Below are positions 1 through 7,075 of a DNA stretch of 8,001 bases, one piece after another. Below the pieces are notes generated by a model that was not told the origin of the DNA, ran no database searches, and was given only the letters and a program-made list of their open reading frames with translations. The stretch is from an uncultured delta proteobacterium. Lineage in GTDB: Bacteria > Myxococcota_A > Polyangia > Polyangiales > Ga0077539. The position numbers and the translations under genes are program-made. The number at the start of each line of letters is the position of its first letter. Positions within the stretch are counted from its first letter, which is position 1. The DNA is taken from the NCBI GenBank assembly GCA_903860995.1, contig CAIOSS010000916.1, positions 1-8,001 of the forward strand, given 5' to 3'.

Positions 1-2
1 GC

Positions 3-3000
3 CTGGGCAGCGCGCGGCACGGCGCACAGGAAGCGGCGAGCTTCCTCGTGCTGCTCGGTGGCGCGCGGGGTCTGGCCCCCGAGCGGGCCCGGTTCGGCAC
101 GGCGGCGGATGCGAAGTCCGACGTGTACGGCCTCGGGGCGCTGGCCTTCGAGGTGCTCACCGGGAAGCCCCCCTTCGCGGCCACTTCGCTGGCCGACCTG
201 GTGGTGGCGCACATCACCCAGGAGCCCGACGCGCCCAGCAAGGTGGCGCCGCGGGGGTGGGTGACGAAGGAGGTCGACGCGGTGGTGCTCAAGGCCCTCG
301 CGAAGGACCCGGAGGCCCGCTACGCGAGCGCCGGGGCCTTCCTGGCGGCGCTCTTCGAGGCCTCCAAGGCGAAGCGCGGCAACGAGGTGGGCAAGGACGA
401 GTTCGCGGCCCGCAAGGCGGCCCTCGCCGAGGCGCCGACGGACGACGACAAGGCCCTCGCGCTGGAGGCCGCCGGGGGCAACGGGGTGACCTGGGCCGAG
501 GTGGCCGCGGCGATCACCGAGGCGGCCGACGGGGCGGAGGACGCGGGCGCGAAGAAGGCCCTGCGGTTCCGCGCGGCGCGGGTGCTCGAGGCCGAGGTGA
601 AGGACCTCCCGGCGGCCAAGGCGGCGTACGAGGCCATCGCGGCGATGGAGGGCGGCGACGAGCTGGCCGCGGGGCGGGCGAAGGAGATCCGCCGGGCGAC
701 GGCGAACGCCGAGGAGCGCGCGGAGATCTACCTGGAGGACATCGAGACCGAAGCGCTCGCGACCGAGAAGGCGCGGCTCTGGGCCGAGCTGGGGCGGCAC
801 TACGAGCGCGAGCTCAGCGACGGCGAGAACGCCCTGGTGGCCTTCACCGAGGCCGTGAGCGCGTCGCCCGCGGACGACGACCTGGCGGCGGAGATCGCGC
901 GCCTCGTGGGCGACGACGCCGCGAAGTGGAACGAGGTCACCGCGCAGGTCTCCGAGGCCGCGAAGGGCCGCGAGGCGGCCGAGCAGGTGGCCCTCTACCT
1001 GCGCGCGGGCCGCTGGTACCTCGACCGGGTGAAGCGCACCGACTACGCGCTGGCGTGCTTCAACCAGGCGATCACGGCGAACCCGGGGAGCGACGAGGCC
1101 CTGGAGGGCGCCGCGTCGATCTACCGCAAGGCGCAGCAGTGGGCCGAGCTGGTGGGCATGCTGCTGAAGCGGGCCGACGCGCAGGCGCAGGCGGCGAGGG
1201 CGCGCGACCTGCGGGCCGAGGCGGCGGACCTGCTGGAGTCCAAGCTCGACGAGCGCACGAAGAGCCGCGAGCTGGCGGAGAAGGTCGTCGCGGAGGACGC
1301 GGCGCACGACACGGCGACGCAGGTGCTCGAGCGGCTGCTGCTGCGCGCGGAGGACTGGGCGGGCGTCGCGAAGCTGCTGGAGCACAAGGCCGAGGCGCAG
1401 TCGGGCGAGAAGCGGGCGGAGACCTACTGCGAGATCGCGGAGATCTACGAAGACCGGCGCAGCGACGTGCTGGCGGCGCTGGAGTGGTACGAGAAGGCGC
1501 TCATCGCGGACGCGCGCAACATGGCGGCGCTGAAGGGCCTGGAGCGGCTCTACGCCCGCGAGGGCAAGAGCGAGGGGCTGCTCAAGGTGCTGGAGGCGCA
1601 GGTCGACGCCGTCGCGACGCCGCGGCAGAAGGTGGAGCTGCACAACCGCATCGGGGCGCTGGTGGAGGAGGAGTTCGTCGACCACGCGCGGGCGGCGACG
1701 GCCTTCGAGGCGGCGCTCGCCATCGACCCGGCCAACGACCTCGCGCTGCGGGGCCTCGGGCGGCTGTTCCGGGTGCTCGGGCGCTGGGAGGAGCTCGCGT
1801 CGCTGCTCGACCGGCACGCGACGCTGGTCGACGACGCGGCCAAGAAGGCCGAGCTGCTGGTGAGCGCGGGGCGCTTGTTCCTCGACCCCATCGGGAGCGT
1901 GGAGCGCGCCGGGCGGTGCTTCGAGCGGGCGCTGGAGGTGGAGCCCGGCAACGGCGCGGCGCTGGAGCTCAACGCGCGCGTGGCGGGCCTGCAGGGCGAC
2001 GTGCGGGCGGCGACGGAGGCCTACGAGAAGCTCGCGGCGGCGGCGAAGACCCCGACGGAGAAGGTCGAGGTGCTCCTCAAGCTGGCCAAGCTGCTGGAGG
2101 ACAAGGGCGACCGCGACGGCGCGATCGACCGGTACAAGCAGGCCCTCGACGTCGACCCGGAGAGCGCGTCGGCGACGGCGCGGCTGCGGGAGCTCTACGC
2201 CTCGCGGGGCGACTCGCAGGGCGCCATCGAGCTGCTCCAGCGGGAGATCGAGGCCGCGGAGGGGAGCAACCAGCGGGCGTCGCTCTGGGCGCAGGTGGCG
2301 CGCATCTACCGCGACCGCGTGAAGGACCACGCCAAGGCCCGCGACGCGGCGGAGAAGTCCGTGCTGCTCGACGCGACCAACGAGGACGCGGCGGTGATGC
2401 TGGGCGAGCTGCACTTCGACGCGGGCCAGTGGGCCGACGCGGCGAAGCACCTCGCGGGGCGCGCGGGCCGGGCGAAGGAGCTCGGCCGCGACGAGGGCCT
2501 CGGGCTGGCGCTGAAGTACGGCGAGGCCCTGGCGCGCTCGGGCGACGCGGCGAAGGCGCTGGAGGCCTTCCGGGCCGCGGCGGAGGTGGCGCCGGACGAC
2601 CGCGAGGCGCTGCTGGCCGTGGCGAAGGCGACCTACGCGGCCGAGGCGTGGGGCGAGGCGAAGACCCGCTACGAGGCGCTGCTGCAGGTGCACCGCGGCG
2701 ACCTCGACGAGGCCACGCGGGCGGCGGCGCTCTACGAGCTCGCGGACGCCACGCGGCGCGGCGGCGACAACGCGGCGGCGATCGCGTCGCTCACCGAGGC
2801 GACGGACCTGGCGCCGACGTCGGCGCGCACCTTCGAGCTGCTGGCGACGCTGCACGGGGCCGAGGGGCGCTGGGACGAGGTGGTGCGGGTGAAGCGCCGG
2901 CTGCTGGAGCTGGCGGAGACCGACGCGCAGCGCTTCACGCTGCACATGGAGCTGGGCGAGCTGCTGGCCACGCGGCTCGGGGACAAGGCCAAGGCGGCGC

Positions 3001-4565
3001 GCTCCTTCGTGGCGGCGCTGGAGCTGCGGCCGTCCGAGCGGCGCATCCTGATGCGGCTGATGCAGCTGTACTCCGACGAGAAGGACTGGGGTCGTCTCGT
3101 CGAGATCATCCTGAAGTTCGCCGACCTGGTGGACGACAAGGCGCAGCTCTCCCGGTACTACGCGACCGCGGCGCAGCTCTGCGAGATCCACCTCAACCGC
3201 CCGGAGGAGGCGATCGACTACTACGAGCAGGCGCTGGAGCACGACCCGTCGCACGCCGCGGCGCTGGAGGGCCTCGCGGCCCTGCGCGGCGCCAAGAAGG
3301 ACTGGTCCGGCCTGGAGCAGAGCTACCGCAAGGTGCTCGCGCGGCTGGGCGAGGGGGCGAGCGCGTCGGCGAAGGCGAAGCTCTACGCGCGGCTGGGCGG
3401 GCTCTACGAGAAGGAGCTGAAGCAGCCCGCGGAGGCCGTGACGGCGTACGAGCGCGCGCAGGAGCTGTGCCCGGCGGAGCAGGACCACGGCGAGAAGCTG
3501 GCGGAGCTGTACCTCACGGACACCAAGCGCTTCTTCGACCGGGCGGTGACCACGCACCGCGCGCTCCTGGTGAAGAACCCGCTGCGGGTGGAGTCGATGC
3601 ACGCGCTTCGGAGGGCGTTCACCGAGGCGCGCAAGCCCGACGAGGCCTGGTGCATGTGCCAGGCGCTGGTGAGCGTGAAGGGCGCCGAGCCGGAGGAGGA
3701 GAGCTTCTTCAAGAAGTTCCGCACCGACCGGCCGGCGGCGGCGCAGGAGAAGATGAACGAGGAGCGCTGGCGCCTCGACCTCGCGCACGCCTCGCTCGAC
3801 CCGCTGCTGACGGGCGTGTTCGCGACGATCCTGCCGGCGGTGCTGAAGGCCCGCGGGGTGCCGCTCGCGGACTACGGCCTGTCGGACAAGGCCCTCATCG
3901 ACCCGGCGACGGACGACGGGCAGATGGCGCAGACGATCCACTACGCGGCGGGCGTGCTCGGGCTCAAGACCCCGCCGGTGTACGCGCTCCTCTCCGACGA
4001 CTCCGGGCTCAACCTGGTGCTCTCGCAGGACCCGGGGCTCTACCTCGGCGCGTCGGCGCTGGCAGGAGGGCCCACCAAGGCCCTGGCCTTCCTCGCGGGC
4101 GTGCGGCTCTCGTACTTCCGCGCCGGGCACTTCGTGCGGCAGATCGTGGCGACGGGCACCGGCCTCCGGGCGTGGCTCTTCGCGGCGATGCGCGCGGTGC
4201 AGCCGACCTTCCCCGTGGGCGACGAGCTCATGGGCCCGGTGAACGAGAACCTCGCGGCCATCAAGGCGCACCTCCCGGGCGCGGCGATGGAGCAGCTGGC
4301 GTCGCTGGTGACCAAGCTCATCGCGAGCGACCTCTCGCTCGACCTCAGGCGCTGGACCCTCGCGGTCGACCTCACCGCCGACCGTGCGGGCTTCGTGCTG
4401 GCCAACGACCTGGCCGTGGCGCTCGCGGTGATCAAGGCGACGCCCGACGAGCAGGCGGCGCTGCCGCAGGCCGACCGGGTGCGCGAGCTGCGGGCCTACG
4501 CCGTGAGCGAGGAGTACCTCCGGCTGCGTCAGCGCCTGGGCATCGCCATCGGCGTCGCGGGCTGA
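3..4565 (+). CDS. Ser/Thr protein kinase-like / TPR-repeat protein with C-terminal M48-like domain (5' partial)
   Basis: The frame is open from base 3 to the TGA at 4563-4565, so the true start lies left of the window. The GTG at 48 is only an internal codon; residues below are numbered from it. Residues 1-105 are the end of a kinase C-lobe: an APE motif (10-12), SDVYGLG of helix F (24-30), LTGKPPF (37-43), and the subdomain XI arginine R91. Residues 172 to about 1185 are 14 double-TPR units of 71-75 residues. Residues about 1240-1475 resemble an M48 metallopeptidase domain with the zinc ligands replaced: GVRLSYFRAGH (1351-1361) stands where M48 has an HExxH motif, and DLTAD (1441-1445) stands at the ExxxD position. 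No membrane segment or signal peptide is visible, so a cytoplasmic scaffold is likely. The kinase P+1 loop reads GGARGLAPE rather than the usual GTPxYLAPE, so activity is doubtful. The catalytic loop is outside the window. Kinase and TPR assignments are firm; the M48 relationship and lack of activity are inferred. Confidence 0.9.
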   Translation: MGSARHGAQEAASFLVLLGGARGLAPERARFGTAADAKSDVYGLGALAFEVLTGKPPFAATSLADLVVAHITQEPDAPSKVAPRGWVTKEVDAVVLKALAKDPEARYASAGAFLAALFEASKAKRGNEVGKDEFAARKAALAEAPTDDDKALALEAAGGNGVTWAEVAAAITEAADGAEDAGAKKALRFRAARVLEAEVKDLPAAKAAYEAIAAMEGGDELAAGRAKEIRRATANAEERAEIYLEDIETEALATEKARLWAELGRHYERELSDGENALVAFTEAVSASPADDDLAAEIARLVGDDAAKWNEVTAQVSEAAKGREAAEQVALYLRAGRWYLDRVKRTDYALACFNQAITANPGSDEALEGAASIYRKAQQWAELVGMLLKRADAQAQAARARDLRAEAADLLESKLDERTKSRELAEKVVAEDAAHDTATQVLERLLLRAEDWAGVAKLLEHKAEAQSGEKRAETYCEIAEIYEDRRSDVLAALEWYEKALIADARNMAALKGLERLYAREGKSEGLLKVLEAQVDAVATPRQKVELHNRIGALVEEEFVDHARAATAFEAALAIDPANDLALRGLGRLFRVLGRWEELASLLDRHATLVDDAAKKAELLVSAGRLFLDPIGSVERAGRCFERALEVEPGNGAALELNARVAGLQGDVRAATEAYEKLAAAAKTPTEKVEVLLKLAKLLEDKGDRDGAIDRYKQALDVDPESASATARLRELYASRGDSQGAIELLQREIEAAEGSNQRASLWAQVARIYRDRVKDHAKARDAAEKSVLLDATNEDAAVMLGELHFDAGQWADAAKHLAGRAGRAKELGRDEGLGLALKYGEALARSGDAAKALEAFRAAAEVAPDDREALLAVAKATYAAEAWGEAKTRYEALLQVHRGDLDEATRAAALYELADATRRGGDNAAAIASLTEATDLAPTSARTFELLATLHGAEGRWDEVVRVKRRLLELAETDAQRFTLHMELGELLATRLGDKAKAARSFVAALELRPSERRILMRLMQLYSDEKDWGRLVEIILKFADLVDDKAQLSRYYATAAQLCEIHLNRPEEAIDYYEQALEHDPSHAAALEGLAALRGAKKDWSGLEQSYRKVLARLGEGASASAKAKLYARLGGLYEKELKQPAEAVTAYERAQELCPAEQDHGEKLAELYLTDTKRFFDRAVTTHRALLVKNPLRVESMHALRRAFTEARKPDEAWCMCQALVSVKGAEPEEESFFKKFRTDRPAAAQEKMNEERWRLDLAHASLDPLLTGVFATILPAVLKARGVPLADYGLSDKALIDPATDDGQMAQTIHYAAGVLGLKTPPVYALLSDDSGLNLVLSQDPGLYLGASALAGGPTKALAFLAGVRLSYFRAGHFVRQIVATGTGLRAWLFAAMRAVQPTFPVGDELMGPVNENLAAIKAHLPGAAMEQLASLVTKLIASDLSLDLRRWTLAVDLTADRAGFVLANDLAVALAVIKATPDEQAALPQADRVRELRAYAVSEEYLRLRQRLGIAIGVAG
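561..3602 (+). repeat. Protein-level tandem supra-repeat: about 14 units of 72 residues (two TPRs each)
   Basis: A recurring helix start of the form L-x-A-E-L-G-R-x-Y, or close variants, falls at residues 172, 244, 316, 388, 459, 531, 603, 675, 746, 820, 894, 965, 1037 and 1112 of the large protein (numbered from the GTG at 48). The spacing is 71-75 residues, about 216 bases. Each unit continues with a TPR helix pair of the form A-x-x-x-F/Y-x-x-A-L-x-x-x-P, then a second pair ending around L-Y-x-x-x-x-x-W-x-E-L. The units have diverged in sequence, so this is an old duplicated solenoid and not a recent DNA tandem repeat. TPR solenoids usually bind proteins. The partner here is unknown. Confidence 0.8.
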
Positions 4566-4579
4566 GCCCTCCCTCCGCC

Positions 4580-4609
4580 TCGACACCCCCACCCTGCCCT
4601 CCCTATAGT
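4580..4609 (+). promoter_or_regulatory. Sigma-70-type promoter for the glycosyltransferase gene
   Basis: TCGACA at 4580-4585 matches the -35 consensus TTGACA at 5 of 6 bases. TATAGT at 4604-4609 matches the -10 consensus TATAAT at 5 of 6. The spacer is 18 bases. The site sits in the 52-base gap between two same-strand genes and is the only AT-rich patch nearby. With normal geometry, transcription would start near G4616, two bases before the ATG at 4618, so the mRNA would be leaderless or nearly so. No separate Shine-Dalgarno site is present; the AGGG at 4613-4616 is too close to the ATG to act as one. The assignment rests on consensus matching only. Confidence 0.55.
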
Positions 4610-4616
4610 CCTAGGG
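4601..4616. promoter_or_regulatory. Inverted repeat across the -10 box (candidate operator)
   Basis: CCCTA at 4601-4605 and TAGGG at 4612-4616 form 5-base inverted arms separated by 6 bases. They cover the -10 hexamer and the predicted transcription start of the glycosyltransferase gene. A repressor bound here would block the promoter. As RNA it would be a weak 5-bp hairpin with no following T-run, so it is a poor terminator for the gene before it. The arms are short and could arise by chance. Confidence 0.25.
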
Positions 4617-4617
4617 C

Positions 4618-5541
4618 ATGCCGACGATCCAGGCAGCCCCGCCGACGGGCCCGCGCGTGAGCATCGGCGTGCCCGTCTACAACGGCGCCCGCTCGCTGCG
4701 CCGCACGCTCGACCGGCTGCTCGAGCAGACCTTCACCGACTTCGAGGTGCTGCTCTCGGACAACGGCTCCACCGACGAGACGGCGGCCATCGGGCAGGAG
4801 TACGCCGCCCGCGACCCGCGGGTGCGCTACGTCCGGCAGCCGCGCAACCTCGGGGCGATCGGCAACTTCCTCTACGTCTTCGAGCACGCCGCGGGGCCCT
4901 ACTTCAGCTGGCTCGCCTGCGACGACCACTACGACACCACCGCCCACCTCGACCTGCTGCGCGCCCGGCTCGACGCGGGCGCCGGCCTGGCCTTCCCCAA
5001 CGTCAACCTCCTCGACCTCGCGGCCGATGGCAGCACCACCGTGCGCAAGCGCGACCACCTCGCGCGCTTCCGTGGGGTCACCGGGCGCTACGGGCTCTCG
5101 CGGATGATCCTCCTGGGGCCCTCGCACCCCGTGTACGGGATGTACCGCCGGGAGGTCATCGCGCGGCACCTGCCCTGCCTCATCGAAGACGCCGGGTGGT
5201 CGTGCTTCAACGAGGGGCGCTTCGTGCAGCGGGTGTTCGCGCGCGAGCGCTGCGACTTCGTCGCCGACGCGTACCTCAACGTCTGCCTCCACGCCGGGAG
5301 CGTGAGCCGGCGCGCCCGCCCGGCGCAGCTGCTCCGGGACTACGCCCGCTACACCTCCATGGTGCCCGAGATCTACCTGCGCTCGGAGTACACCGTGGCC
5401 GAGAAGCTGCGGCTGCTGGGGGCCGTCGGGGTCGAGCACGCGCCCTACCTCGGCTACCTCGCCGCGCGCGCCGCCGCCGAGGGCGCACGGCACGCCTGGG
5501 CCGCGGCGATCTCAGGCCCGCAGCCGCCGCCGCCAGCCTGA
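4618..5541 (+). CDS. Family 2 glycosyltransferase (GT-A fold)
   Basis: This protein of 307 residues would transfer a sugar from a nucleotide-sugar donor to an acceptor, probably a lipid-linked glycan intermediate at the cytoplasmic face of the inner membrane. The N-terminal GT-A signature is clear: VSIGVPVYNG (14-23) opens the first strand, SDNGSTD (47-53) is the nucleotide-binding loop, and FSWLACDDHYD (96-106) carries the DxD-equivalent metal-binding acidic pair D102/D103. A HPVYGMYRRE segment lies in the acceptor half. This matches the stand-alone GT2 proteins of about 300 residues common in surface-polysaccharide clusters. No membrane helix is evident. The ATG at 4618 is chosen because it starts 13 residues before the first conserved strand and follows a promoter closely. 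The 3' end overlaps the convergent flippase gene by 30 bases, giving a short proline-rich tail. Sugar donor and acceptor cannot be told from sequence. Confidence 0.93.
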   Translation: MPTIQAAPPTGPRVSIGVPVYNGARSLRRTLDRLLEQTFTDFEVLLSDNGSTDETAAIGQEYAARDPRVRYVRQPRNLGAIGNFLYVFEHAAGPYFSWLACDDHYDTTAHLDLLRARLDAGAGLAFPNVNLLDLAADGSTTVRKRDHLARFRGVTGRYGLSRMILLGPSHPVYGMYRREVIARHLPCLIEDAGWSCFNEGRFVQRVFARERCDFVADAYLNVCLHAGSVSRRARPAQLLRDYARYTSMVPEIYLRSEYTVAEKLRLLGAVGVEHAPYLGYLAARAAAEGARHAWAAAISGPQPPPPA

Positions 5542-7032
5542 GAGCAGGTCGAGCGCGAGGGCGCGCACCGCGGGCGCCGCGAGCCCGGCGCCGAGCACCG
5601 CGACACCCCCCACGAACATCAGGGTGCACAGCGTCGGCAGGCGCCCGGCGGGCACGTGCAGCCACAGGCGGAAGGGGACGACCACCAGCGCGGCGCCCGC
5701 GAGGGGCAGGGCGACGTCGACGAGGTACCAGCGCCACATCTCGCCGCGCAGCAGCTTGCGGTGCATCAGCCGGATGCTCACGAAGACGTACCCGGCGTTG
5801 AGGATGGTCCAGCCCGCGGCGGCGCCCACCATGCCGTAGCGGCGCCCGAGCGTGGCCACCAGCGGCACCAGGAGCACGACCGCGACGAGGTTGGTCCAGA
5901 AGGTCAGGCGGGTCCAGCCGTGGGCCAGCTGGAGGGCGTAGGGGAGGTTCATGAGCCCGCTCATGGAGGTGCCCACGGCGATGGCGACCACCACCCGCCA
6001 GATGCGCTCGACGGTGTCGGCGTTGCCCGTCCAGGCGAAGAGCACCTCGCGCACGAAGAGCACCAGCACCAGGGTCACGGGCAGCACCGTCACCGACATG
6101 ATCTGGCAGCTCTTGTGATAGAGCGCGCGCAACGCGGCCTCGTCGCCCGTGGTCACCAGCTGGCAGAGCCGCGGAAACACCGCCGCGAACACCGGCCCGA
6201 TGAAGTAGTAGAGCCCGTTGCCGACGGTCCCGGCGAGCGTGTAGTACCCGAGCTGGTCGAGGGTGAAGAGCTTGCCCACCACGAGCTTGTCGGCCTGCAC
6301 CAGCAGCACGGTCATCACCGAGATGCCCGTCATGCCGGCGGAGAAGCGCCAGTGCTTGCGCACCACCCCCCAGCGGAAGCGGCCGCGCAGCCCGGGCGCG
6401 GGCAGGTGGCGCGCGAGCATCACGCCGCAGGCGAGGGTGCCGAGCGAGGCCGTGAGCACCTGCCAGAGCAGGTAGGCCTGCACCGTGCGCGACACCAGCC
6501 ACAGGATGAGCGCCGACCCGAGGAGCCGCAGCGTGGTCGTGGCGACCTGCACCACGTTGGAGAGCACCTGCTGTTGCAGCCCCAGGAGCCCGCCGTTGTA
6601 GAGCCCGCCGGGCCACTGGAGGGCGAAGACGAGGCCCATCACCCGCACGGCCTGGGTGACCGTCTCGACGGGCAGGGTGCGCACGTGCACCCAGCGCTGC
6701 GCGATGACGGGCGCCAGCGCCACGACCCCGAGGCCGGCGCAGACGCCCACCGACCAGAAGATGCCCTCGTGGGTGCGCACGAGGTCGCGCATCTCCTGCG
6801 AGGCCTCGGGGGTGCCCTCGGCCGACAGCCGCGCCATCTCGCGGTTGAGGGTCATCGAGAGGCCGAAGTCGAAGAGGTTCAGGACCGCGGCGAGGGTGCC
6901 GAAGAAGCCCACCAGGCCGTAGGACTCCGCCCCCAGCAGCCGGAGGTAGAAGGGCGGGAAGAAGAGCGCCATCGCGGCGAGGAGGCCCTTGCCGGCGTAG
7001 TTGGCGACGATGTTCCGCCGGAGGGCCGACAT
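5512..7032 (-). CDS. Wzx-like oligosaccharide/lipopolysaccharide flippase (polysaccharide biosynthesis protein)
   Basis: This 506-residue inner-membrane protein has about 14 hydrophobic segments, the usual size and topology of the Wzx/MOP-superfamily flippases that move undecaprenyl-linked glycans to the periplasmic side. The N-terminus RRNIVANYAGKG followed by a helix ending FYLRLLG is typical. Other family-like stretches are DKLVVGKLF near 248-256, followed closely by a GYYTLA segment, and MNLPYALQLAHGW at 361-373. A basic tail (GWRRRLRA) ends the protein. The ATG at 7032 is favoured because the family's N-terminal motif follows at once; a GGAG at 7051-7048 is 15 bases away, which is far. 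The gene lies 43 bases after the reductase stop on the same strand, so the two are probably cotranscribed. It converges on the glycosyltransferase gene and overlaps it. The glycan carried is unknown; a MATE drug exporter is unlikely given the motifs. Confidence 0.92.
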   Translation of the reverse strand: MSALRRNIVANYAGKGLLAAMALFFPPFYLRLLGAESYGLVGFFGTLAAVLNLFDFGLSMTLNREMARLSAEGTPEASQEMRDLVRTHEGIFWSVGVCAGLGVVALAPVIAQRWVHVRTLPVETVTQAVRVMGLVFALQWPGGLYNGGLLGLQQQVLSNVVQVATTTLRLLGSALILWLVSRTVQAYLLWQVLTASLGTLACGVMLARHLPAPGLRGRFRWGVVRKHWRFSAGMTGISVMTVLLVQADKLVVGKLFTLDQLGYYTLAGTVGNGLYYFIGPVFAAVFPRLCQLVTTGDEAALRALYHKSCQIMSVTVLPVTLVLVLFVREVLFAWTGNADTVERIWRVVVAIAVGTSMSGLMNLPYALQLAHGWTRLTFWTNLVAVVLLVPLVATLGRRYGMVGAAAGWTILNAGYVFVSIRLMHRKLLRGEMWRWYLVDVALPLAGAALVVVPFRLWLHVPAGRLPTLCTLMFVGGVAVLGAGLAAPAVRALALDLLSGWRRRLRA

Positions 7033-7047
7033 GGGCGGCAGTAGGAA

Positions 7048-7051
7048 CTCC
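7048..7051 (-). promoter_or_regulatory. Possible ribosome-binding site GGAG for the flippase gene, oddly spaced
   Basis: On the minus strand GGAG (7051-7048) lies 15 bases before the ATG at 7032, longer than usual. The same GGAG is 6 bases before an in-frame CTG (7041-7039), which would add three residues to the protein. CTG starts are rare, so the ATG is kept, but the spacing leaves the start slightly uncertain. Confidence 0.3.
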
Positions 7052-7075
7052 GATCGCCCCGCACCGTCAAGGTCT

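Noticed and set aside
48..50. GTG at 48 as the true start of the large protein.
   Set aside because: The frame is open to base 3, and starting here would begin the protein in the middle of a kinase C-lobe.
257..4660. A second plus-strand frame stays open for about 4.4 kb within the large TPR gene.
   Set aside because: The translation is a low-complexity run of Gly, Arg, Ala and Pro with no domain, as expected from an out-of-phase reading of GC-rich codons. The TPR frame carries clear motifs.
4603..5493. Minus-strand open frame of 296 codons opposite the glycosyltransferase gene.
   Set aside because: The composition is Val/Gly/Glu/Arg-rich without motifs. It is the antisense shadow of a well-supported GT2 gene.
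5573..5592. GGCGCC repeated with an 8-base loop near the convergent gene ends, as a possible bidirectional terminator.
   Set aside because: It lies inside the flippase coding region, has no T-run on either side, and self-complementary hexamers of G and C are frequent here.
5276..7044. Long open frames overlap the flippase gene on both strands (plus 5656-7044, minus 5276-6616).
   Set aside because: Their products are rich in His, Arg, Gly and Pro without recognisable domains, while the minus-strand frame ending at 5512 gives a textbook flippase.
7040..7070. TTGACG (7070-7065) followed by CCTACT (7045-7040) on the minus strand, as a promoter just before the flippase gene.
   Set aside because: The -35 is good, but the -10 matches only 3 of 6 bases and lacks the key first T and A, and the spacer is 19. 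Readthrough from the dehydrogenase gene is more likely.
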